The notes under the pieces were generated by a model, which did not search any database, was not told the DNA's origin, and saw nothing but the letters and a program-made list of their open reading frames with translations. Positions 11,375-23,446 of a stretch of 64,000 nt of DNA are shown here, piece after piece; the first letter of the stretch is position 1, and every line of letters starts with the position of its first letter. The stretch comes from Neostapfia colusana (Eukaryota > Streptophyta > Magnoliopsida > Poales > Poaceae), in the NCBI GenBank assembly GCA_030760725.1, contig JASWHV010000001.1, positions 77,583,683-77,647,682 of the forward strand, given 5' to 3'. The position numbers were made by a program, and so were the translations under genes.

Positions 11375-12610
11375 CGACTAGCACACACATAAATGAATCC
11401 AAGACATACACAAGTGTGTATTAAACAAGAGATCTGTTTTACAAATAGTAATGTACATTCTAATGTACAGCAGCGGAATATAACATCAAATTTGCAGCGG
11501 AATTACAACTGTGATCACTCTCACGAACCTAGCTAAGAATCAAAGAAGTTATCCTGCCTGAGGATAACACTTTCTAGCAACAGGGAAGGTATTCGGCGGC
11601 GAGCAGGCTTTCTTGTGACCATGCAGCCAGGAATGGCGCTGTCATGCTTAACCCTTCACGGTATATGGCGGATTACCTGCAAAACAACAACTCTGCAGGA
11701 GTGTGCACGATGGCTCAGCAAGACTTAACCGTCTCTCCTAAGGCATGCAACTCTACATGAAGGTAACTTAAGACAGAAACATGTAAGTTGCATAAAGACT
11801 CGCCTAAAAGTTCATCCTTAATTTTTAGATTTTAGCCATCATAGTAATGACCTTGCGCCAAGAAACATTGGAAATCCACAATTAAACAAGAAACACTTCA
11901 TTCAAATGTTACTTGTCTCGAGGTGGAAAATAACTTTAATTTGCTCTATCTCTACTTCATACATGGTTATCATGCGATTTAATCTAACATAACAGCATAT
12001 AAAACATGCAAACTATTGTCACACAAATTTGAATACTACGTCACAACATAGTGAGCAAGCAGTACTCATATCCGCCAGGGATGGTGATTTGGATCAAACA
12101 CTGCCCGGCTTACTCGACACATACGCCCGCCTCTGAAGACCCAAATGTGGCGTCCTTCATTACGTCGTATGTGGCAACCTTTCGCAGGACACCCAACTGT
12201 ATAACCGGTCGCACCGTCTCGGGCTCATAGGTCTAACGAGACGATGTGGTATGCCTCTACAATCCAGTTAACCTGGTACATTGGTTTCCTGTGTCCCATA
12301 TACCAGTAAGCATACGGTACACAACTCAATACTTGCTCAGCAGGGCCGCACACGAGAACGGTCCTTAACCGACACAGGCAGAGCTACTCGACCAAGGCCT
12401 CGTCTAGTCGCGGTCTACACTCTCTGCCCAGTATCATCTTTGGAAATATAAACTTTAGTTTGCTTCTTAAACCATAACCGTGTTATCCCGAACTATAGCT
12501 CGCGAGTAGATTCCAACTACTCGACTTCTAACGGATGTCATAACCTATTTAGCATGGCAATAGTCTACAGCGGGAACACTTCTTCTACCGTTGACTCCGG
12601 GGTTTATTTT
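11330..12610 (-). repeat. Truncated LTR of fragment C
   Basis: Reverse-complement LTR of the family seen at 40180-40949 and 45739-47009. It carries the TGGGTGGTGCCATG end block near 11350, the GATGGCTCAGCAAGACTTAACC block near 11710, the GTGAGCAAGCAGTACTC block near 12050 and the GAGTAG hairpin at 12499-12525. The promoter-proximal part is missing because LTR D begins at 12611. The exact left edge is uncertain by some tens of bases. Confidence 0.7.
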
Positions 12611-15600
12611 CGTGAAATCCCAAAACTCTAGCAAGTGGAGCTGCAATTCACACCGAGAAAAGGAGAGGGAATTTAAACTTCTAAATTTAAAGGTGTGAGC
12701 TCCAAGTCTAAACTTGAACTTACAAAAATTCCCGAACACGGAGATATAAAGCTACCATTTGGTTCTCCACACATCCACGGGTAGCCCGGCAAAATTTCAG
12801 ATCATTTGGAAAAGGTTTACTAGTCATTGGAATTAAAACGGGAGAAAATTCGAATTTGAATTTAAATCTCAGTTACAAATTCCGACTTCACCGAAATTCA
12901 AATTTGAGTGCACCATTGTGTTGATCACATCATTTGGCCTATCCTCTGAGTTTGATCAAATTTGGATCTCGTTTGCTATTTTAAACGGTATTGGGGGATA
13001 AGGGGGAGAGGTGGACCCCACATGTCATACACTAAAGGCTTCAACCGACTCTGCTCTTCATTCACGCGTGCGCCAGCTCCTGCTCGCCGGCGCCAACGGA
13101 TGGTGCCCGAGCGCCAGCTCCTGCTCTGTGGCTTAGGACGCTGAGTGAAGTATTCAGCACTTTGCCTCCCGACGTGAGCCACCCCCTCCCCCTACACAGC
13201 CTCGCCAGACCAAAGGAAATTCACAGCCGCTCGTACGCTCTCTGTTCGTCCGCCGATCACCACAGCCACTGTAGCTCGGTTGCTCAAGCTTTCCACAGAA
13301 AAGAGAAGCACCAACATGTGATCTATCCAGCTAGCCCATTTGCTCCCCTGTCCCGAGCTTGTTTGCACCGGAAAACAGCAAAGTTGCTGTAGCTCCCGAG
13401 TAAACACCAAAGAACCGAGTTGTGTCGCCGTGGACAGCTCAAACCAAAGAAAATCAAGCCCAAGCAAACCAACCCATCGGTGCACCTACAACCCTAGTTG
13501 CTCACCTCCGAAGCTCAGCCCTAGCCATTAATCACAGAGGGAGAATTTCAAGATTTTCTCCCGGGCGGCACAAATTGACCCTGAGGTAAGGAATTGCAAA
13601 ATTCATCCTCAATTCATGTTGGATGTGTTTCAAACTTCACACACGGGATCTTAACTACCTAGCACACCTCCTCCATCGATTTTAGGCCGAGAAATTAGTT
13701 ATAGAGCAAGAAATCTGAGTTCTTTTTAAGGGAGTATCGGCAGACCATGTCGGGCGCACGGTGCCAAGGGGTTTGGAGAGCTCCCCGGCTCGTTTAAACC
13801 CTATGTCGATCTTCTACACGATCCCCTGGTGCTTTAGAGCCCAAGAACCGATCATTTGGTGGAGAATTCACCGTGCACGACCTCGCCGGAGCCCTAGTTC
13901 TCGCTGTTGCCGGTGCGCGGTGGTTTCTGGTGAGATTCGCCCGCCGGCGACCCCACCAGTGTGTTCAGCGTGCCTGAAAACGGAGGGGGCGGCCAGTATG
14001 GGGCCGAGAGACGGCCGGGAAGGGCCTTCCGGCGACCCTCGCCGGAGGGAGCCGCCACTGGTCCTGTCTGGCGCGAGGTTGAAGAGAATACTGGTGAGTG
14101 GGACCCACAGTCGGGTTTAAACTTTTCCAGATTTTCCCTAAGTCGGTGTAAACTTTGAAGAGCCATAACTTTTGATAGGGACCTCCAACAATTGTGAAAT
14201 AAATTCCATTTGATTCCTCTTAGTGAGTACTATCTAGGGGTGCAACCCAATTTTTATGAAAATCCTTAGATTTGGCACATTAATTCAATTAAAAAATCTT
14301 GTAGGAATTTTTACAGGAGTTCTGTTTATTAGAAAACTCCAAAATTTTGGGCAGCAAATTCTTTTAAAAATCATTGAACTCCAGTAAAATTTTCAGAGGC
14401 ATTGGACTTCATTTGCTTGGCCAAATGTTGATTTAATCTTGTATGTCTCTGAAAATTAGGAAAAATAACAGAAAGATTTTTCAGCTTTTAGCTTCAACTT
14501 GTAAAATTCATATCTCTGTGTAGGAGGCTCCAAAAATGGTGAAACCAAGTCCTATGGACTCATAAGACATCCACGTTTCTGAAAAACCAAATTTGGGGCA
14601 TGACAAGACCCTATAATTGCCATAGGAATTCAGAGAAGCCAAATAGCTAAGAAAATTCTTTATGCCACCTCTTCCATCAACTTTGTCTGAACTTTTGCAA
14701 GCCATACCTATGAATGATCTATGGACCACTGTAAAAATTTCAGAGCAAGTTGAGATCATATTCTCCAGTTTTCTGCTGGTTTTTTTCCAATATCTTTCTT
14801 ATGTTCCTTATATGTCACTTTTTGAACTTTACTCCAACCAACATCTAGTGCCCAGCTCAAGTTCTCTGTTTTTGTCCATAAAAGAGCTCTTCACTCACTT
14901 ATAATTTGGTCTAAACCATGCTTAAGACCTAAAACGCTTTTGTTTTATAATGTCTTTACTTGCAACATAAAACTGGGATATTCATGTCGGTAGGAAATAC
15001 GACGAAGGAGTTCGACGAAGAACTCGACTCGGATCAGCAATTTGAAGATTAAATCATCGCCAAGATACTGACTATAAAGTAGAACTAAACCTGCAGCAAC
15101 ATAAGGCAAGCCCCGGTTTACATTTAACAGCTTTTTAGTTGTCTTTTACTTTGTATCACTTTTGTTGGTTTAGTATTTATTGTGCATTAGGTCAAGGTGA
15201 TTGATACCCCAAATGCATGACCCACAAACCCTTGGAGTTAAAGGGTAAAACAGGTTACCTTCATGTAGCTTCGGCTAGGTTTAAGTTGTATAGGATCCGG
15301 TACAAGTCGGGTAGTTGGAAGCTACTCGCGAGTTTAGGATGTTGGTTCAGTGGGGTATGATTCTAGAGAATGGAAGTTCTGGAAAAAAAAATTGAGACCG
15401 AGCAGAGAGTAGGAGCAGCAGGACGTGGGGCCTGTGTTGCGTATGCCGCTCTGCTGAGCAAGTTTGAACAGTACTGGATGCATACTGGAAAAACGGGGGT
15501 CCAGGAAACCGATGTAACTCAGGTACTCTAATGTCGAAACTTATACGGCCGCCCTTTGGGGGTTGGTGTCAGAGGTGTAAACCCGCTAGCGGAGCAACTT

Positions 15601-16462
15601 CGACGTGTTCCGGGTAGTGGCCCTTCTGATTGGTCGGCAGAACTGGTTCGGCATTGGAGTGACGGGTGAAAGGTATGCATACAACATAAGAAAGAGCTCC
15701 TGTGTGAGTCTTTTGAGGCGGTTGTATGTGTCGTGTGTTTCGGGTGTGTCCTTATTCGAATCATCGTCCCTCGTGGTTATATGAGTACCACTTGTTCACT
15801 GAGTTGTGACGTAGTAATTAAATTCATTTTATTGAAAACCATGTATGCTATAGTTGTAGAGCACACTAAGTTTATCTTCCACTTTGGGCATCACCACATC
15901 AGAGGGAAGCGTTTCTTGTTTGATTGTGGACTTCCGATGTGAGGGCTGCCTAAGGCATATTAATCCACTGCTATAAAATTGAAAGTAAGGATTAACATGT
16001 AGACGTGTCTTTATTACATCATACTTTTCCTATGTTATTACTCCCTTCATGTAGAGTTTCATGGTTTAGGAGTGTCAGTTAAGTATTGCTGAGCCATCGT
16101 GCTCACGGTTGCATTATTAGTGTTTTTCAGGTTATATAAAATTTGCTATGAAGATGGTTGTTCGTTGAGACCTCAGAGACTCACCGGAAACCCTGCCGCT
16201 GCACTCACCTTGGTTGAATCTAGTATGAAGCGTCCGCGGGCTGGACGTCTTCTCTTTTGCATAGTTAGGACCGAGAGTAGGTGTGTATGTATATTCCGTT
16301 GCGTGTACCTTCGAGGTACATTAGTTTGTAATTGACACTATGTTGACAAATAAAAGACTTTGTATTTTTATGGTTCTTTTCATGTATGCTGTTGGGTACC
16401 GCATCGCATGACACCACCCAATGTGTATCCTGGAGTGTGGATCCCGGAAAGAGTTCCCCACA
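12611..16462 (+). repeat. 5' LTR of gypsy element D (3.85 kb)
   Basis: Begins CGTGAAATCCC (TG mutated to CG; the partner LTR at 21080 has TGTGAAATCCC) and ends TTCCCCACA, four bases before the PBS. About 12611-13130 matches 21080-21560 closely. The partner then lacks a segment corresponding to roughly 13150-13960. A possible TATA-like ATTTTAAA lies near 12980 and a good splice-donor match (CTGAG then GTAAGG) at 13581-13591. The GAGTAG hairpin (15306-15332) and the end block at 16390-16460 are present. ORFs in the GC-rich 13000-14160 stretch look spurious. Confidence 0.85.
13586..13591 (+). promoter_or_regulatory. Candidate 5' splice site in LTR D
   Basis: CTGAG followed by GTAAGG matches the plant donor consensus very well. 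It lies in the probable transcribed part of the LTR, a few hundred bases after the TATA-like sequence. The equivalent position in solo LTR L (minus strand, near 60556) has AT in place of GT. An analogous GAG-GTGAG site occurs in LTR F at 27170. Use as a donor is an inference. Confidence 0.4.
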
Positions 16463-18151
16463 GGCGTGGTATCAGAGCCGCATTGGGAATAGCACGCATG
16501 AAAAGAGCGTATTTTCGAAAATTTAGAAGTATATGTGTGAGGAACGTATAGTATGCCCACATAAGGACTATTAATAGCATAGTTACTTAAGGTGGGAAGC
16601 TAACTTTTGTTAATATTCAGTATTTCAATTCTTTAATGACGCACCTACGTGGAGGTAAGAATGGTAAGGAACGCCACCGAAAGTGGATCAATTTCGGTTA
16701 GCTCCCCTGACGAGGAAAGTGGTTCAGGGCATAGGTCTCACAGCTTGGTGTGGACGTCAATATGAAGTTCTTGAACTCTTCATGTTCTTGAGTTCACATA
16801 AAATGCTGGTCCCTGGCGTGCATTAGGATAGAAAGTGGAAACCCCATCGTGTGGTCGGTAACACGATAGTGTGTTCTTCTAGAAATAGCCTAGAAGGACA
16901 TACGCAGTGCTTGCCATCGGCGTGCTCTGCAGGGCAGTAGGTGGTATCTGTTGGGTTGATAAAATTACCAACCGTGATGACCCGTTCGTGCTCTACTCGG
17001 GTTCCCCGTCATGTGGTGTGCAAACGTGACCATGTACCTTGAGACGTGGCTTGACTCGAGGATGGCCCATATGGCAATGATACGGGGCGTATGTTTTTAC
17101 TATGATATGGACCTGCCTGAAATGTAAAACCTCTTGTGTGCATCATTATTGATTGTTTCTCTTCCGGTACCCTAACCACGAGTAGAACATTGCGTTTCAA
17201 AAACGTGTGTGAGTGATCGTTTTAGTGCCACCACTTGAGACGTATATATGCTGGTGTAACGCCGGTTAGGATTTTGATTTGGTGAGGAAACATAGTACCG
17301 TAATATGTTCTTAACTGCATGAAAAAGAAAGTGTTCAAATAAATGAGTAATTTTGGAGTCTAGGATTCCATTAGGGGTTAATGAACTCCTATATTGAACT
17401 AAGAGTCAATTGGGAGTATAGTTTTCATCTCAAATATGTAGAAACCATCTCCCCTGTTTTCGGCAGAATTTTTGCTGAAATTGAACAGGGCATAACTGTT
17501 GATTGGTTGAACCAATGAAGATGAGTGATACATTTCTGGAAAGGCTTTGAAGTCTTCTACAACGTTTCTGTAGAACTCCAGAACAGAATCTCCCTCCAAA
17601 TGGATGAAAATCGCAGATGAGTGTTAGCTATCAAAAAACAGGGCAGCCCAAAACTGCTCTCTGGAATTTTCTGTATTTCGACCATAACTTCCTGTAGAAA
17701 AATTTCTAAGGGTCATGTAAGACACCATTGGAAAGTTTATTATATGTGCTACGACTTTGTAGTTCAATGTTTCTCCTCATTGGAGTATAATTTTATGAAA
17801 TCTTGCGGACATAACAGCTGCTTCCAAAGGAGGTGTTGTCAAAATTGTTCCAGATTTCTGTCAACTTTGAAATATCACAACTCCTGATCCAGAATTGATA
17901 TGAAGGCAAATAAATACTCGTTGGAAAGATATTGAAGTTACCTATAACTTTGATATTCAACTTGAGACATGAAAGTTCCATGTTCATAATCAAATTCTGC
18001 GATTAAAGTCAAATGGTCACTCTGAACAGAGCATTGTTCATTGCCCATGTAACTTGAGACTTGTTGTGGACATGAAGGTTTTTATACTTCTCTAAGTCCA
18101 TGACATATTCATTAGTTATATTTCATCATTCCTTGCTGTTGATTTAAGAGT
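16463..18151 (+). mobile_element. PBS and leader of gypsy element D
   Basis: The PBS TGGTATCAGAGCC is at 16467-16479, four bases after the LTR end. The following about 1.7 kb is the conserved non-coding leader, with the CCGAAA/TTTCGG stem-loop at 16677-16697 and the block near 17220 that recurs at 60-130 (minus), 8150 and 57300. The leader runs straight into protease coding sequence near 18150. The gag gene that should lie between has been deleted. Confidence 0.8.
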
Positions 18152-18556
18152 TTGACAAACTTGACCAAGCAGAGCAGCAGTCAGATGTCATTGCAAGCTG
18201 CAAAGAAATTTCATGGTCAGCCAAGGAGGACAACACTGAAAGTGGGTAACGTAAACTATATGGCAGTTGAAGACGTTCCCGTGGGAGAACCCGTGTTTGC
18301 TGGCATATTCAGCCAACGTGATCAGCCTACGTTCGTGTTGTTTGACTCGGGTGCCAAACATGATTTTATCAGCAAAGATTATGTGGTTAAGCACCAAATA
18401 CCCTCAACTACCTTGGCCGCATCATATCAAATTAATTCACCGGGAGGTACTAGGACAGCGGGCAGGATTGTTGGTCGACCGCCTATATGTTTGGATGGGC
18501 AGATTATCCTACTACTATTATCATCCTGGAAGGCTTGCAGATTGACGTCATCTTGA
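18152..18556 (+). pseudogene. Protease region of gypsy pol, element D
   Basis: Aspartic protease segment of the Pol polyprotein, which cleaves Gag-Pol during particle maturation. The catalytic block reads FVLFDSGAKHDFI near residues 65-77; the SPGG turn (INSPGGTRT) follows. The frame is lost after about 18500, and the downstream IDVILRMVWL part is in the next frame from 18487, so there is one frameshift within the protease. The first about 30 codons are not Gag, supporting a deletion that joined the leader to this point. Confidence 0.85.
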
Positions 18557-20025
18557 GAATGGTTTGGTTGACATATCACCAAGCTATATTTGATATTAGT
18601 TCACGAACGGTGCAGCTGAATTCAAAGAAGCACGGGCAAAACACGTTGGTTCTGAGAAATGTTGCACCGGAAGTCACTGCTGTCCACACCGTTGAAGCTA
18701 AGAAACTTGAGGACATTCCAGTGGTCCGGGAATATCCGGACGTGTTTCCCGAGGATTTATCGGGCATGTCGCCAGAACGTGAAGTGGAGTTCAAAATTGA
18801 ACTAGCACCGGGAACCACACCCATATCCCGGAGGCCATATAAAATGGCACTGAAGGAACTCGTGGATCTGAAGGAGCAGCTGAGTGATTTGCTAAGCAAA
18901 GGCTTCATTCAACCCAGTTCATCACCATGGGGATGCTCCTCGCTGTTCATCAAGAAAAAGGATGAGACTCTGAGGTTATGTGTGGACTATCGTCCGCTAA
19001 ATGCCGTAACGATCAAGAACAAGTATCCACTACCACGTATCGATATGCTTTTGTAGCAACTAGTGGGTGCTAAGGTTTTCTCGAAGATGGATCTTCGGTC
19101 CGGATATCACCAGATAAAAATCTGGATGGAAGACATACCCAAGACGGTATTCTCGACAATATACGGGTTATATGAGTATCTCGTCATGTCATTCGGACTC
19201 ACTAATGTTCCGGCTCATTATATGTACTTGATGAATTCAGTCTTCATGCCGGAGGTGGACAAGATAGTTGTGGTCTTCATCGACGATATCATGATATATC
19301 CTAAGTGGGAGGAAGAACACGCCGAACATCTGCATATTGTGCTCCAACGCCTACGGGATCACAAACTATATGCAAAATTCAGCAAGTGTGAGTTCTGGAT
19401 CAACCAAGTGTCATTTCTTGGGCACATTATTTCTGCAGATGGCATCACAGTTGATCCGAACAAGATCGTCCAAGTGCTGAATTGGAGTTCACCGAAATCA
19501 GTCCACGAAGTCCGTAGTTTTCTCAGTTTAGCGGGTCACTACCAGAGATTCATTCTGAATTTCTCCAAAGTCTCTAAACCAATGACGGAACTTCTGAAGA
19601 AAGGCAACAAATATGTGTGGAGTGAAGCATGTGAGGAGGCGTTCAAAGCATTGGTAAAGCACCTCACAACAGCCCCAGTGTTGGCGCAGCCTGATACAAC
19701 TAAGGCTTTTGATGTGTATTGCGATGCTTCTGGCATCGGCCTTGGCTGCGTGCTTATGCAAGAAGGGCAAGTGGTCGCATATGGATCCGGACAGCTTCGG
19801 AATCATGAGCAGAATTATCTGACACATGATCTCGAGCTAGCTGCTGTGGTTCTTGCTCTAAAAATGTGGAGGCACTATTTGCTTGGAAACTTAGCCCACC
19901 TCTACACCGACCACAAGAGTTTGAAATATATCTTCACACAAAAGGAATCAATTATGAGGCAGCGAAGATGGTTATATTTAATCAAGGATTATGAACTAGA
20001 GATTCATTACCATCCTGGAATATAA
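18487..20025 (+). pseudogene. Reverse transcriptase and RNase H, element D
   Basis: One reading frame with a TAG at 19054-19056 and ending at TAA 20023-20025. It contains the end of protease, the VVREYPDVFPEDL linker, RT blocks (LRLCVDYRPLN, KNKYPLPRID, SKMDLRSGYHQIKI, YEYLVMSFGLTN) and the catalytic box VVFIDDIMIY with both aspartates. RNase H follows with VYCDASGIGLG and TDHKSLKYIFTQ. Several normally invariant positions are changed, in keeping with an old copy. The terminal HHPG is followed by the stop, so the polyprotein no longer reads into integrase. Confidence 0.92.
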
Positions 20026-20780
20026 AATGTGGTTGCCGAAACACGTGTCGGAAGTCACATGTTCATAACTCAACCATGGCTGCAATGGAAGAAGAAGAAC
20101 CGAGCCTGCGCTTAGTTCCTTATGGATCATTGTTTAACCTTGCCCTCATTCCGACAATTCGAAATGAAATTTTAGAGGCTCAAATGAAAGATAAGGGCAT
20201 GGCCCATATCCGGAAGAGAATAGACAAAGGAGAAGCTAAGTGCTTCCGGAAAGATGAGAATGGTACGCTATAGTTCAAGAACCGTATAGTCGTACCGAGG
20301 GACATGAATCTTTGTAATAAGATATTAGACGAAGCTCATTTATCAAAATTTTCCATTCATCCGGGCAGCAACAAGATGTACCAAGATTAGAGACACAAGT
20401 TTTGGTGGACACGGATGAAGCGGGAAATATCTTAATACGTATCCGAGTGCGATACGTGTCGAAGGGTGAAAGCAGATCACATGAAGAAACCTGGTTTGCT
20501 GCAGCCCCTTCATATTCCGGCATGGAAGTGGGAAGATGTGAGTATGGATTTTATTGTCGGGTTACCGCTCACATCTTGGAAGCATGATTCGGTTTGGGTA
20601 ATTGTTGACCGATTAACCAAGTCAGCACACTTCATACTGGTGAATGTGAGATTCAACACCAAGAAATATGCGGAGTTATACATTGAACGGATCTAATGTC
20701 AGCATGGAGTTCCAAGAACCATAGTTTCAGATCGTGGTGCACTGTTCGTTTCTATGCGGAGTTTCCAAGAAATATGCGGA
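20026..20780 (+). pseudogene. Integrase fragment, element D
   Basis: After a frameshift near 20060, one frame with several stops (20271-20273 and others to 20694-20696) carries the HHCC zinc-binding region (HLSKFSIHPGSNKMYQD ... CDTC). The core follows with the first catalytic Asp in SMDFIVGLP and the second in IVSDRGALF near 20735. The segment with the catalytic Glu is missing: sequence after about 20780 jumps to the C-terminal region. Integrase would insert the cDNA, but this copy cannot. Confidence 0.88.
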
Positions 20781-20799
20781 GTTATACCACTGCTGTCCG

Positions 20800-21011
20800 C
20801 AATGAAGATCTAGAGACATTGCAACCGGATCTCTCCTATACAAGAGCATCCAATCCGGATTATTGATGAAAAGTCTCGGTCGACCAGTAATCGTACTCTC
20901 CTATTCTATAAGGTTTTATGGAGCAATCATACCGTGGAGGAAGCAACATGGGAGAGTGAAGAATACATCCGTTCAAACTATCTGAACATGCTGTTTGCTT
21001 ATATCCGGTAA
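20800..21011 (+). pseudogene. C-terminal chromodomain remnant, element D
   Basis: A frame ending at the TAA 21009-21011 reads DEKSRSTSNRTLLFYKVLW, then HTVEEATWESEEYI, the typical chromodomain core with the aromatic and EEATWE motifs at the end of chromovirus integrases. In the family this domain binds methylated histone H3 lysine 9 and targets integration to heterochromatin. It places D in the chromovirus branch. Integrase residues between the catalytic core and this domain are deleted. Confidence 0.8.
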
Positions 21012-21079
21012 CTCCTTCTCTACCACTGTATCTCTTCTTTATGAATCTCGGGACGAGATTCTTTTTAAGGTGGGAGGGA
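21012..21079 (+). other. 3' untranslated end and polypurine tract, element D
   Basis: The short stretch after the pol stop includes CTCGGGACGAGATTC, which has a counterpart before LTR2 of element F. It ends AAGGTGGGAGGGA directly before the LTR TGTGAAATCCC. The purine-rich run is the plus-strand priming site. Confidence 0.8.
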
Positions 21080-23446
21080 TGTGAAATCCCAAAACTCTAG
21101 CAAGTGGAGCTGCAATTCACAGTGAGAAAAGGAGAGGGAATTTAAACTTTTGAATTTAAAGGTGTGAGCTCCAAGTCTAAACTTGAACTTACAAAAATTC
21201 TGGAACACGGAGATCTAAAGCTACCATTTGGTTCTCCTCACATCCACGGGTAGCCCAGAAAAATTTCATATCATTTGGAAAAGCTTTACTAGTCATTACA
21301 ATTAAAACGAGAGAAAATTCGAATCTGAATTTAAATCTCAGTTTCAAATTCCATCTTCACCGAAATTTAAATTTGAGTGCACCATTGTGTTGCTCACATT
21401 TATTTTGGCCTATCCTATGAGTTTGATCAAATTTGGAGCTCGTTTTCTATTTTAAAAGGAATTGGGGGATAAGGGGGAGAGGTGGACCCCACATGTCATA
21501 CACAAAAGGCTTTAACCGACTCTGCTCTTCACTCAGGCGTACGCCAGCTCCTGCGCGCGCGGCGCCAACCGACGGTGCCCGAGCGCCTGCTCCTGCTCTG
21601 CAGATGGCTTTCCCATCCCCGAAAACCCCCGGGCGGCGAGTATCGGGCTGAGAGGTGGCCGGGAAGCCGAGTCCGGCGAGGGCGCCGCCGCTGCCGGCGA
21701 GGGGGAGGCGCGGGCGCGGGAAACCGACCGAGGAAGAAGAAGACCGGGGGCTGGCCCACCTGTCAGCGGGTATAATTTAAAAACTGGGATTCTCTGTAGG
21801 CGGGCATCCGGAGTGAATACCCGGGTTACAACACTGTGGCCCGTGTGTCCTCGTATCTCATTGGCTGCCATTTAAACAGTGGGTCCGGATAGGTTTTCTG
21901 TGGGAAATTAATTCCAGATTTGAAGCAAAGTTTAGAAATTCCTAATGTGTGCTAGGAAGCTCCAAATTGGGTGATTCAAATTTCGGTTAGATTCATCTTG
22001 GCAGGATCTATCCAAATGTGCAACCCAATTGCAATGAAAGTCATTATTTAATTCTGGAAAATTCTTTAAGGTTTTTCAGCAAAAGAATTTTCGAGGGAGT
22101 TTGGTTCATCCAAAAATCTTCAAATTTTGCCAGAGTATTCCTTATGATGTTAGTGAACACCTGTAAAAATTTCACCTCATTTGGAGTTGGTTTGGTTAGG
22201 ATAATGCTGACTTCACGTTGCTGTGTCCAAATGAATATAGAAACAATTTCAGAAAAGTTCCAGAACTTGGAAATTCAGTTCTGGGCTATTCTTAGCTCCA
22301 AAAATCCTAGGAAAATTCATGCATGCTCCCTGAGCTATATTTGAAATTGTGGTTCACTTGAATTTCCATGAGAGTGCAAATTTATTCAGAATTAATTCTT
22401 TTTCCTAAATGCTTAGGGAATTGTTCTGAGTGAACTTCTCATTGAAAAATTCTGAATTTTGGTCCAGATGACTTTCTTGTGATGAGGAACTCACATGAAA
22501 ATTTTCAGCTCCATTGGAGCTTTGGATCAGTACTGTCCTGTTCAACCTCTTTAGATGAGTAACACACAAGTGATGAAATGCACTTATCACTTGATCATAT
22601 TACTTAACCCACACCAAACCACTAGCACCAGTGTCATTTTAAATTCTTAAGTAGAGTTCCAGTTTTAAAATTGTCATTAGAACTTGTTAGCAAAATCTTT
22701 ACAATTAAATACATATGCAGATTCATAACGTGTAGCATCTATGTGAAGATTTCGAAGCAATCGAAGTGGAGATCAAAGAGGAAGGAAAGCGAGTGATCAA
22801 GCCACAAGTGGCTTCACTAACTGAATATATACTTAGTCACCTGCAAAACCAAGGCAAGTTCCGGTTTCCATCTAGTTGTTTCATAAAGTTTTACTTTGTT
22901 CACTATTATGGTTTAGAGTTTGTATGTGCATTAAGTTAGGACTGATTTATACTCCAACTGCATGACCAAATAAACCCTTGAGTCCAAGGTAGAAGACGTA
23001 TCCCAGCTGTAGAATAATGCTGTCTATTTAGGCTATGACATCCGGTAGAAGTCAAGTAGTTGGAATCTACTCTCGAGTTATAGTCGGGATCACACGGGTA
23101 TGGTTTAAATAGGCAAACTAAAGTTTATGTTTCCAAAGATGAGACCGGGCAGGAGGGTTAGGCAGCGACAAGATGAGGTCTTGGTCAAGTAGCTCTGCCT
23201 GTGTCGGTTAAGGACCGAGCCGTGTGCGACCCAGGGAGCAAGTATTGAGTTGTGTACCGGATGCTTACTGCTATATGGGACCCAGGAAACTGATGTACAA
23301 GATTAACTATACGACGGCCCGAGACGGCGCGACCGGTTCTATAGTCGGGTGTCCTTCAAAAGGTTGCCACATACGACGTAATAAAGGATGCCAGATTTGG
23401 GTCTTCAGAGGTGGGCATATGGGTCGAGTTATCCGGGCAGTGTTTG
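21080..23446 (+). repeat. Downstream LTR of element D, left part
   Basis: Starts TGTGAAATCCC after the polypurine tract and parallels 12611 onward. It carries a GC-rich block at 21540-21780, the GGCAAGTTCCGG block at 22855, the GAGTAG hairpin at 23051-23077 and the CTGCCTGTGTCGGTTAAGGACC block at 23200. It is cut at 23446 by solo LTR E and resumes at 40180. The ORFs in the GC-rich block are not conserved with LTR D1. Confidence 0.8.

Larger units (their letters stand above)
10491..12610 (-). mobile_element. Minus-strand gypsy fragment C (orf0 region plus truncated LTR)
   Basis: Read on the minus strand it consists of a partial LTR (12610 down to about 11330), an orf0-like frame (11374-10709) and about 220 bases of spacer. 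No primer-binding site lies between LTR and ORF, so the junction is a deletion. The fragment is bounded on the left by gag B and on the right by the start of LTR D at 12611. The spacer at 10491-10708 holds two imperfect copies of a GGATGTG...GCCGAAGC unit and nothing else I recognise. Confidence 0.65.
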
